From: Erythroxylum novogranatense
Taxonomy: Eukaryota > Streptophyta > Magnoliopsida > Malpighiales > Erythroxylaceae
Reading direction: 5' to 3'
Length of the DNA: 64,000 bases
Assembly: GCA_029891385.1 (NCBI GenBank)
Contig: CM057230.1
Span: 50,509,414 to 50,573,413, forward strand
This document shows positions 54,601-64,000 of this stretch, piece by piece. The first letter of the stretch is position 1. Every line of letters begins with the position of its first letter. The notes under the pieces were generated by a model. That model saw only the letters and a program-made list of their open reading frames with translations, ran no database searches and was not told the DNA's origin. A program made the translations under genes and the position numbers.

Positions 54601-56711
54601 GCTTCAAGAATCAGATCGATTGGAGCTCTATATCTCAAAATATCTCAAAAATACTGAAATATGTTCAGTGGGAAACACCAGCTCATATCCTCTAAGAACA
54701 CACTCACTGTACCCATCCCACCTTTTCCACTTAATATTTCTCAATTCATTTCAGATAGCTTCAATTTTTGGTGTAGATGAAGAGAAAAGTCTTATGAATC
54801 CAATGGTTCAAGAATCAAGTCATTCGGAGGTCTAAATAAGAAGTTATGGTCAAAAGAAGCAACCATGTTTATGACCTCAATCGTACTGAACCTGTTTCGG
54901 GGAAACATCTATAACTTTCTGTAGAAATGTCTGATTGAGGTGTTGTTTGAATGGTTCGAAAGAGGACATGAAAAGCTACAACTTTAATGAAGGTCTAAAA
55001 GGCTAAATCTTTCATCTGTGGGGTCAAAACTAAAAGCAGACGATGATGACGTCATTTTAAGACGATGATGACATCATCAGATGATACATATTGGGAAAAT
55101 TGCTATAACTTTCCCTACATATATCGGATTAAGGATTTCTATATATGGATGGAAAGATAATTTCAAGGTCTACAACTCTTATGAAGAACTCAAAGGCCAA
55201 TTCGTTCATCTGAAGGGTCAAATTTAGACTAGAAGATGTTTGGTCAAACTAAGATGAAGTCGGTCAAACTGAAACGCAAAAAGTCAACTGAGACGATGAA
55301 CAGTAACTCAGACGATGAACAGTAACTCAGATGGTCAAACTGAGATGCAAAAAGTCAACTGAGACGATGAACAGCAGACGAAAAAACCTCATAACTTGTA
55401 ATTCTTGTATCTTTCAACTCCGATATCCAAACTTTACAAACTTTATACCGTTGGAAAGATAAAAGAATTATCTACAACTTTCCAGAAGGAAATTTTGCCA
55501 AAATCCATCTTTATCAGATCCCAAATTTGCCCCTAAAGTCTGAAGACAAATTTTTCATTCATACACCAACACTGCACCTAATTCTTCACTTCATGACAAT
55601 ATTTGAGACTCTTAGACACAAAATTGAAATTCAATGTCTTCATACAAAATGTAGCCATATATATCTAGTTTAATCCAAATTAAGAATCATCTCGTTTGGA
55701 TTACTAGAGAAAACATTGTGGCTAAAAGACTGAAGCATGTTCAGTGAACATTTTCCAGATCACTACTAATCTTGTTTCTAAATCTTTCCTTCTCACAACT
55801 CATACTAAAATCACTCTTTCTACTCCTACCACTTCACATTTTCAATAAAATCACATTTAATACCATTTATACCCAGAAGTTGTCAATGAATGCATGTACC
55901 ACTTTTTATGTGAAAACATTTCGTATTTTTTTTGTACATATATGCTAACATGATGCATGAGCAAGAAAAATGCATTCCTTAGTCTCAATTTCTCTTTGAG
56001 CTCGCATGAACTGAAATTTTGGGTCACAACCCTTAATATGGGGACTAGATGTTACAAAACATCTAGAAGAGATGATAACACTATAAACTCTTTATTTGAG
56101 TGAATGTTCCCTGATACATGTTTCAATTAATAATTCCAACATGCAGAAACTGGATTAATACTCTGTAAAAATCTATTCCGATGATATTAAGAATTATAAT
56201 GAAACATATATGAGTTCACCACTCATCAAGATTATGGTTCATAATAAGCGAATGCTTAAGTTGTATGTTTTAAGATTAAAGTAACGGCCCACTTTATTCT
56301 TGAAAACATACTTGATTCTAGATTCATTTAATAGTGCCATTATCGATAGTCAACTACTATCATGATATGAAACTCATCATTCCTTTGAAGTAAACTCCTT
56401 TACTTATATGGAGATAAATCGCAACACTACAGCCTAAACCATAATCAAGCGACCAACTTGATTATTCAACTGTGAATCAATTAATTGATTCTAATAATAT
56501 ACATATTTCCCATACATCTCTATGTATATGATATTACTTACAAAAGAATCTTGGTACCTTATGACCGATATATAATGCTCATACAGCTTAAAACCAAACT
56601 CTTTTGTTTTATTAATAATAAATATTTTCATTACAAAACTCAGAATCAAGAAGATAAAGTTACATGTAAATACACTTGCTTTCCAGGCACTATATTTACA
56701 TAACTCCAACA
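51683..56711 (-). repeat. Element D 3' LTR, split by solo LTR F
   Basis: Segments 51683-53097 and 56062-56711 together make about 2.07 kb. Read on the minus strand the ends are TGTTGGAGTTATGTAAATAT and CTTTTTCCGATCCAACA. The text AAGCGGAAGCAAC-like passage near 51760 (GCAGCGGAAGCAACAAATCC) is a recurring feature of copia LTR ends. It carries no coding sequence; frames 52042-52233 and 52641-52838 are chance. Confidence 0.8.
53098..56056 (-). mobile_element. Solo gypsy LTR 'F' (2959 bp) inside the D LTR
   Basis: It runs from TGTAGCACCCC (53098) to CTAGATGTTACA (56056), with TSD AAACA at 53093-53097 and 56057-56061. Orientation is minus, because the GAGTTTGCAAAACTCACC landmark near 53560-53580 reads in the LTR sense only on that strand. 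It contains diverged copies of the 182-bp module of LTR A, reversed (about 54900-55000, 55095-55190, 55385-55500), and GATGATGACGTCAT near 55044. No internal region or coding sequence is visible. Confidence 0.9.
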
Positions 56712-56722
56712 ATCTCCCACTT
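56712..56722 (-). other. Element D polypurine tract
   Basis: On the minus strand AAGTGGGAGAT immediately precedes the 3' LTR start TGTTGGAG. This is the canonical position for plus-strand priming. Confidence 0.85.
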
Positions 56723-56771
56723 GCCCTAAAGCAAGTTTGACATATCCTCATTCCGTCCTTCTAGGTGATCC

Positions 56772-58229
56772 TCAAAGCTCTTTTGAGTCAATGTCTTTGG
56801 AACGGATCGCAAGGTTTTGCTCTATAGGAATCTTTACCACATCCACTTCTCCACGTTGTATTATCTCCCTTATAAGATGATACTTTCGCTCAATGTGTTT
56901 GGCATCTTTGTGGTTTCGAGGTTCTTTAGAATTAGCCACTTCCCCACTATTATCACAATAAAGTGTAATGGCCTTTTCCGCCTCTGGAACTACCTCCAAA
57001 TCATTTAGAACTTCCGAGCTGGCATTTCTTTTATCGCTTCACAAGCAGCAACATACTCAGCCTCTATAGTCGAATTAGCAATACAAGATTGCTCGACACT
57101 CCTCCAAACTATGGCTCCACCTCCTAAAGTAAATATAAAACCAGAAGTTGATTTCCTTGAATCAACATCTGATTGGAAATCAGAATCCATATATCCTGTC
57201 GGAATAAGATTACTTTCAGAGTAAATAAGTATTAAGTTCTTCGTCCCACGAAGATACTTAAATATACACTTAACCGCAATCCAATGTTCCATTCCTAGAT
57301 TGGATCAAATCGCTACCATCCCACTCGCGTAATGTATATGCGGTCTAGTGCACAACATTGCATACATCAAACTACCAACCGCCAAAGCATATGGAATGTT
57401 ACGCGTGCTGCTCAACCTCCTCTTGGGTTTTAGGTGCTTGTTCCTTTGAAAGTTTGATTCCATGTCTAGTAGGGTAAAACCCTCTTGGAATCTTGCATGG
57501 CTAACTTATTGAGCATATTCTCAATGTAGGTTAGTTGAGACAAAGCTATCTCGCTTGTTCTTTCGATCCCTTATAAGTTTGATCCCTAGAACATAGGTAG
57601 CCTCTCCAAATTCTTCATTGAAAACTGCTCATTCAGCCTATCCTTAACCGCAGATAACATTCCCACATCATTCTAATGAGCGTAATGTCATCAACATACG
57701 TGATAAGGAAAGTAACCTTACCTTCTTGTATTCTTTTATAAACACAAGGCTCATCTAGGTTTTGTATGAACCCATAGGTTTTGATAGCCTTATCAAAACT
57801 AATGTTCCAAGACCTAGATGCTTGCTTAAGTCCATAAATGGACCTTTGCATCTTGCAAACCTTATGCTCATTACCTGGCTCAATGAATCCTTCTGGTTGG
57901 GCCATATAAATGGTCTCCTCAAGATCCCCATTAAGAAATGCGGTCTTGACATCCATTTGTCATATTTCATAATCGAAATAGCCTGCTATTGCCAAAAGAA
58001 TCCTAATAGACTTAAGCATGGCAACTGGAGAAAAAGTCTCCTCATAGTCTATACCCTCCTTTTGAGTATAGCCTTTAGCTACCAATCTAGCTTTAAAGGT
58101 CTCTACCTTTCCATCCGATCCCCTTTTCCTTTTGTAGATCCATTTACACCTTATGGCTTTTAGACCTGGTGGTAGATCTACAAGGACCCAGACTTCATTA
58201 GTATACATAGAATCTATTTTCGATTCCAT
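56772..58229 (-). pseudogene. Element D RT and RNase H, broken
   Basis: On the minus strand, RT begins about 58229 (MESKIDSMYTNEVWVLVDLP, CKWIYKRKRGSDGKVETFKA, GIDYEETFSPVAMLKSIRIL) and is interrupted by a TGA at 57957-57959. It continues at 57956-57633 (MDVKTAFLNGDLEETIYMAQ, YGLKQASRSWNISFD, active-site YVDD at 57687-57698). From 57630 to 57300 it is frame-shifted but readable in parts (SIRNIPYALAVGSLMYAM-like). RNase H occupies 57292-57005 (YMDSDFQSDVDSRKSTSGF, NSTIEAEYVAACEAIKE), and its end lies at 56999-56772 (ITLYCDNSGEVANSKEPRNH, KHIERKYHLIREIIQRGEVD). This is the region C lost, and here it remains linked to the PPT and LTR. Confidence 0.87.
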
Positions 58230-58439
58230 CGCCTTGAGCCATTTTCCTGCATCAACATCATTAATAGCCTATGTATACGTAATGGGATCTATTTCTTCTT
58301 GGTCCGAGATGGAAATTAAGCCTTCTCCTAAACCCAGGTACCTATCTAACTGTCTCACAACCCTCCCACTAGGTCTAGGCACACCTTGATGTTCAGGTTG
58401 CACTTCTGATTCAACTCTTGAATCCATTTCGACACCTTG

Positions 58440-59400
58440 TTATGTCATATCCAAAACAACTCTTGGTTTGGATGAAATAGCCAACTCCTTTAGTACTACT
58501 TCGCTTCTTCCTTTGTGATTTTTCACAAACTCTTCCTCTAAAAAGGTTGCATTTGTCGACACAAATACCTTTTTATCACGAGGACTATAAAAATAGTACC
58601 CTCGAGTTCCCGTAGGATATCCTACAAACAAACATACATCTGACCTTGGTTCCATCTTTGTGAATTCGGACTTTAGAATATGGGCTAGGCAGCCCCAAGT
58701 CCTCAAATGCCTCAATGAAGGCACTCGGCCAGTCCATAACTCCCTAGGTGTTTTAGGCACCGATTTGGACGGAGCAAAGTTAAGACGATATGTTGCTGTT
58801 TATATGGCATATCCCCAGAACGATTCTGGAAGGCTAGCGTAGGACATCATTGATCTTACCATTTCCAATAGAGTTTTATTTCTCCTCTCTGCTACACCAT
58901 TCTATTGAGGTGTACGAGGAGCTGACAAATTGGAAACAATTCCATTGTCAATTAAATATTGCTGGAACTCTCCAGATAAATACTCACCACCTCGATCTGA
59001 TCGAAGCTATTTTAATGGCTTGCCAAGTTGCTTCTCGACTTGACTTTGAATTCTTTGAACTTTTCAAAAGATTCACTCTTTTTATACATCAAATACAAAT
59101 AGCCATGTCTTGAGTAATCATCTATAAAAATTATGAAATATTCATAACCTCCTCTAGCCTATACATTCATGGGCCCACACACATCAGTATGTACCAGGTC
59201 CAATGTGGATTCAGATCTGTTTCCATTAGAAGGAAATGAGGCTTTGGTCATTTTTCCTTCAATACAAGATTCACAGTGGGTAATGGATCACTATCCAAGC
59301 CCATAAGGATCCCATCCTTTACTAGCTTGTCAAGTCTTTTCTCGATTGATATGACCCATTCTTAAGTGCCACGTGATACTTTGAATTAATGCTAGAGATT
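58440..59400 (-). pseudogene. Element D integrase, broken
   Basis: Read right to left: the zinc region near 59390-59260 is frame-shifted, with its end recognisable as CIEGKMTKASFPSN. The catalytic core shows LVHTDVCGPMNV (first Asp), RSDRGGEYLSG near 58975 (second Asp) and NGVAERRN near 58890 (Glu), where TAG replaces the Gln codon just before NGVAE. The C-terminal part is open at 58760-58440 (MPKTPRELWTGRVPSLRHLR, VCLFVGYPTGTRGYYFYSPR). The three catalytic acids can all be read, although stops separate them. Between 58440 and 58229 lies the weakly conserved integrase-RT linker. Confidence 0.82.
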
Positions 59401-59423
59401 TTGGATTGTCTTGGTTTTATCAA

Positions 59424-59759
59424 TTACGTGGTGTTTAGTGAGCCTTTCATAGGTTCTATAAAAAACAATCCCTGTTTTGTTATCGCATAACAAATAAAAT
59501 CCTTATTCTCATATATTGAAACAACCTTTTCAAAATATAAGGAATAACCAGATTTTATTAGACAAAAAACATAAAGCATGTTCCTTACAATCATTGGCAT
59601 GTAATAAACATCCTCCAAATATAACCTATGACCAATAGGAAAGTCCAAGATAAATACTCCCAATGATTCTGCTGAAACATAGGAACCATCTGCTATCTTG
59701 ACTTGAAACTGGCCTTTAGGTAGTCTTTTCCTTTGCCGGAACCCCTGCAAAGAATTACA
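59424..59759 (-). pseudogene. Element D protease remnant, cut by element E
   Basis: The minus-strand open frame 59750-59424 reads GQFQVKIADGSYVSAESLGV, LYLEDVYYMPMIVRNMLYVF and SGYSLYFEKVVSIYENKDFI, the C-terminal half of a copia protease leading to the GAG-pre-integrase region. The active-site DTG part lies beyond the E insertion at 59760 and is not visible. Confidence 0.8.
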
Positions 59760-61550
59760 TGTTAGAGTAGTGCCCTAAAGGCAATCGCCTTTAGCGTGTT
59801 TTGTACAAAGTTGTGTACGTACTTTATGAATAAATAAAGAAAGGCATATTTCATTAATTTGATATTCATCATTTATGAATTGATATTGATCAATAAGCAA
59901 ATTAATGAAGTCCATGATATATAACATAGCATAAAGGAAATTATGATGTGATCATACTACTGAGATTCCTATCATGTGAAATTATGTCAGTATTTAAATT
60001 ATCCCTAGTCATAGGATTACCAAACCGGACATCGAAATCCGCATGCACTAGCACATTTCAAGCTCCTTGATTTGATCAGCAGTGGATCTCAGAAATTGTA
60101 AATATGAGATGTTTAGAGTTGAGATGTGAATGCTTACTAGAAGTAGTAAGTACATTGGATGACCTACTATGAGATCATCACATGGATGCCCTATTCTAAT
60201 GTAAGTGATAATCTCATCATAGCAATGATGCAAGTATCCTTAGACTTGAGGTACTCAAGGATATCTTGGATACTGAATCTGTGCTTTGACTCCATTCCTT
60301 GTTGGCTTACAGAGGTCACTCGTAGGGTGGTGCTTGGGTACAGTTTGAGGTATTCGAAGGTAATTGAGTAGCAAATAAAGGATTCACCACTTCTGTGATA
60401 GCAGAAGATGATACCCATGGCCTCTTGTCAGGGTCATTACTTGGAAATCTCTGGCCGGAGTACATATGTCATGTAGAGTGTCTTCAGTGACATATAAAGT
60501 AATAAGTCCTAGGACAAGTACTAATATCACTTGGACTAGATTTGACGTAGTCAGTCTAGTAAGAGTTGACACTTTGCCCATACTCATAACCAAGTGGGGT
60601 ATAGCATGGTGAAAGGACGAATTGCACAGTAATTGTCTATAGAAAGGTTCGTGATAGGGTTCGTGATGAATATAGGTTCATTCGTCAAACCAATTACTTT
60701 CCGGTCAATTGGGGGTCATGATGTGTTGCTAGATACCGCTCATGACTTGCTTGGATTAAGTGTTAATCTAAGTGGCCAACATAACCGAGAACCTAATGGG
60801 TCACACGCATAAGAGTGATTCGGAGAATTCGTAAAATAGTTTTGGACAGAGATCCAATAAATGGACAGCAATAGGATTAAATGGATCCCGTTGAGATCGA
60901 GATATGTCCCGATGAGATCGCGACATCGATATTGCTGAGACAGGTCTTCGGTGTTTTTCCCATTCCGGGACCGGTAGGCCGGTAGGACCGACCCCAGTGT
61001 GACTGGACCACTTCAGCATTTATATATATATATCTTATTAATTAATTAAGTAATTAATATATATATATATATACATGATTTACGTGGAAAGAGGATAGAA
61101 GCTTCTCTTTTATGCTTTGTCACTAGTTTGATTAAATGACTAGAAGACAAAAAATGAAAGATAGAAGAGAGATGATCGTTGGTTTTGTGAAATGAGAAAG
61201 GAAGAAAGGATTTTGTGAAAATCCTAAGCATTCTTTATCTCTTCATCATCGTTCAAGCTCATCTCCTCTCCAAGCTCATTCTTCTCCATCGTTTACACCA
61301 AGCTCTCTAAGAACAAAGGTAAGATCTAGCAGTCTTTACTTTGTTCTAGCTATTCCCGGGTCAAAGGGTTTGCCCCGGTTAGGTTCTCCGATCTCTGTGT
61401 GGATACCGTTAGAGACGGTCTCTTTTGGTCGTTATGGTTTGACATTGTTATATAGACACATGGATCCTGGCTTTCGGGAAGGTCCCGGAATAAAAATTTT
61501 TGTTTTTCTGCACCGTGTACATGTGATGTACACACCGGGATTTTCCTACA
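59760..61550 (+). repeat. Element E 5' LTR (1791 bp)
   Basis: It begins TGTTAGAG and ends GGGATTTTCCTACA. It is collinear with the C LTR (27116-28945), with a different AT-tract around 61020-61075 and deletions near 61190. It contains the GATCGAGATATGTCCCGATG block seen also in C's 3' LTR. Confidence 0.92.
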
Positions 61551-63664
61551 GTGGTATCAAAGCCACTTGTGTCGTATATAACGAAGAAATCATAACTAGG
61601 TCGGAGCTGCCTATTGCTTGTGACGATGATGCATGTTGACTGTGCTAATTTTGAAATCAGTATAGAGATCTTGTTTTCGAAATTTTCTTTCCCAGATGTG
61701 TTCATAAGATGTTTTTGAATATGTCTGTGGAATATCAGAATTTATCAATGTGATTTGATATGGTTTTGCTAATTTATTCCCTAATGTTCTGGTTGCTGTC
61801 TTTGTGCACAATCCTTGAACAGGCGTGCTTATAAATTCGAGAATAAATTGTAGATTTTTGTTTTTTGGATTTTCTTTCACTGACATGTCTCTAAGATGTT
61901 TTTTAATGTCTATGAGAAAGTAAAAATGTTTTCGAGGTGATTTACTATTTATTGGAGAATTTATTATGTGCTTCTGGGAATATCTGTGTTGAGGAACACA
62001 GATTCCACATTGGCTTTGTTGCTGAGGTTTTTTGAGTTTTTATTGGAAATAAATCCTGAAAAAATTCATGGAGCATTTTGTGAACATTTTGTAACCTCTG
62101 TAATTTTCTCAGAATTTATTGAAATTGTTTCAATGAGTTTTTGAAGCAAAATACAGATCTTGGCAGTTTTGAGAAAGTTGCTGAAGCTGTTTTGTTTGGA
62201 ATGATTAATTGTGTATTTCTCAATTCCAATGCCTTGGATCATTTTTAATGTGATTAAAAATGTGTTACATTTATGTTTTATGCTTTCCAAACTGATCTTC
62301 TTGAAATTGGGTTTCCAAAAATTTTCGGATGTCAAATATGTCACATTAGCGTCTCGTTAGTGTATTTCGTTGTCTTGATTGTTTTGGCCGTCACAAATTT
62401 TGTGACTAGTGCCGAAGTAGTCTTGATAAAGTATAGACTACCTAGAGATACTTAGGGTGATAGTTTGATATTCTCAAATTATTTGAAAATCTAAGTGAAT
62501 AGTGGTGTATTCATCGATTTCAAGTTTTTCATGTATAATATGTTTATATGTATGGTAAGCATGATACAATGAAAGTGTTTCATTGGTACATCATAGTAGA
62601 GTATATTACACTTAGTATTGTGAATTGGAACTGCACGGATTGAGAAATTAGCCAATTAATTAGCAATTCTATACATATAAGTCAACTTACACATGCATAA
62701 GTTGACTTGTATGTTCAAACAAGTCGACTTATACATGCACAAGTCGACTTGCATAGTCAGATAAGTCAACTTGCACAAACGCATAAGTCGACTTGTATGC
62801 GCACAGTAGCATAAGTCGACTTGCATGTTCCGTCAAGTCGACTTATACATGCACAGGAGCATAAGTCGACTTACACATGCATAAGTCGACTTATACATGC
62901 AAAGGTGGGATGATGGATGATTATAGGTATAAATTCAATGTGATTGATGCCCTAAATCATTCCATATGGTCATGGTGACTATAATCCTACAGCTTGGATG
63001 AGACCAGAGCTTGAAATCCCTCATACATAATATGAAAACTAACGCCTTCCATTAATATGGGGAGAACCAGAGTTCTTATAGAGTTCGGGTTGTTGAGTAA
63101 ACTCAAGCTCACTCTATACGGATATGTTTGAACCATGGAAATAAGATTTTTGAATTAATGGGTCGGTTTTCACTAGAAGCGTTGATTTGTTGAGTAAACT
63201 CAAGGTTAACGTGGACAGAGGCAAAATTGGGTAGTGTACATCAGATGTACGCGCATCAAGAGTTGATAACCCAATGTGTGTGCATACATCACGAGTTGAT
63301 AGCACTAGTCGATAATTGCACCTAAGATGTAACTGGTATGACCGATACCTGCCGATTAATCTAAGGTGGCTTGTTGGGTAAACCCAAGGTCATTTTAGTA
63401 ATGTCGGATATCTATGATGCAATTGGTATGACCGATACCTACCGATTGACCTAAAGTAGCTTGTTGGGTAAACCCAAGGTCATTTTAGTAATGTCGGATA
63501 TCGACCAACTAGGACATTTTGTCATAATGTTTCTTGGATTCGTAATGAGGGTTATGGATTCTTTGAAACTAGTGGGAGCCATATGCATGTCATGCAAGTC
63601 CTTATGATTATGCATTTAATTCTATTCTAACATTCATTCTCTCTTTCTTTTAGGTTGATTGAAG
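61551..63664 (+). other. Element E leader with degenerate PBS and palindrome array
   Basis: The PBS at 61552-61563 is TGGTATCAAAGC, one G-to-A change from the tRNA-Met match. The leader parallels that of C. At 62680-62900 it has seven exact AAGTCGACTT copies and several decayed ones (AAGTCAACTT, AAGTTGACTT). The GTTGGGTAAACCC duplication is at about 63325-63500. No gene is seen. Confidence 0.85.
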
Positions 63665-64000
63665 ATGACTTCCAGTGTGAATTTGCGCTCACTTATGGAT
63701 TCTAATAAATTAATTGGACCCAACTTTCTTGATTGGCTGAGAAATCTGAGAATTTTTCTCAGATCTGAGGAACTGGGCTATGTCCTAGATGTTCCACTTC
63801 CTGATCCACCTGCTGTTGATGCTTTTGATGAGGATCATAAAGTATATCGTAAGCATCTCAAAGACAGTGACATAGCTACCTGTATTATGCTTGCATCTAT
63901 GTCACCAGAGCTGCAGAAGCAGCATGAGTCTATGGATGCTCATACCATAGTGTTTCATCTTAGAGAGCTTTTGATGAGCAAGCTCGATGCGAAAGGTTCG
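63665..64000 (+). pseudogene. Element E gag, N-terminal part, runs off the window
   Basis: ATG 63665 begins MTSSVNLRSLMDSNKLIGPN and is nearly identical to C gag; reading continues LDVPLPDPPAVDAFDEDHKV and, after a one- or two-base shift near 63865, SDIAT.IMLASMSPELQKQHESM. A missing T near 63970 relative to C shifts the frame after HLRELL. The UBN2-like capsid region is therefore broken within the first 110 residues. The end lies outside the window. Confidence 0.87.

Larger units (their letters stand above)
51683..59759 (-). mobile_element. Ty1-copia element D (Angela-like), minus strand, 3' half visible
   Basis: On the minus strand the 3' LTR starts TGTTGGAGTTATG at 56711 and ends TCCGATCCAACA at 51683, interrupted by solo LTR F. 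Upstream lie the PPT and pol in the order RNase H, RT, integrase, protease (left to right on the plus strand). At 59760 element E interrupts the protease region. Gag and the 5' LTR must lie beyond E outside the window. RT resembles that of C, so it is also Angela-like (inference). Confidence 0.87.
59760..64000 (+). mobile_element. Ty1-copia element E (same family as C), 5' part
   Basis: The 5' LTR starts TGTTAGAGTAGTGCCCTA exactly as C, inserted in D's protease region in opposite orientation; the left TSD would be TTACA (59755-59759). LTR, leader and the first part of gag are present, then the window ends. It aligns with 27116-31420 of C throughout, with many substitutions. Confidence 0.92.

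Overview
The window is repeat-dense DNA from a flowering-plant nuclear genome. It is AT-rich and essentially every kilobase belongs to LTR retrotransposons. Plant origin is inferred from Tekay/Del-like Ty3-gypsy chromoviruses with very long LTRs, SIRE/Maximus-like and Angela-like Ty1-copia elements, and primer-binding sites matching initiator tRNA-Met (TGGTATCAGAGC). I found no convincing host gene, tRNA, rRNA or CRISPR array. Element letters and boundaries below are my own, set from LTR termini and 5-bp target-site duplications (TSDs).

Layout, left nest (1-47400). The oldest visible layer is a gypsy LTR, 'I', surviving as 343-2394, 37444-37991 and 47375-47400. It is interrupted by the end of another LTR ('K', 1-342), by gypsy element A (2395-37438, TSD AAATT/AAATC) and by copia element J (37992-47369, TSD GAATG). 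Element A is itself broken four times. Its 5' LTR holds a 114-bp miniature LTR (3870-3983, TSD TGTTA) and, four bases beyond that TSD, a 4.3-kb LTR of the same family in opposite orientation (3993-8323, TSD AAGCC/AAACC). Its pol is split by the related gypsy element B (14309-23806, TSD ATGAG). Its 3' LTR is split by copia element C (27116-35657, TSD ATATC).

Right part (47401-64000). Unidentified AT-rich DNA (47401-48926 and 51103-51682) carries a solo LTR 'G' of the B type (48927-51097, TSD TATTA). Minus-strand copia element D follows from 51683. Its 3' LTR holds a gypsy solo LTR 'F' (53098-56056, TSD AAACA), and its protease region is interrupted at 59760 by copia element E, a second copy of the C family, which runs off the window.

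Coding state. All gag-pol regions are decayed. Many stops are CAG-to-TAG, and several catalytic or zinc-binding residues are lost through G-to-A changes, as expected of methylated, silenced copies. The best-preserved frame is the 519-residue RT-RNase H region of J (42106-43665). J also carries a third, envelope-position ORF (43782-46242). Element B keeps an intact RT motif, integrase DDE triad and C-terminal chromodomain, although stops divide its frame. The window works as a record of repeated insertion and decay rather than as a set of cooperating genes.
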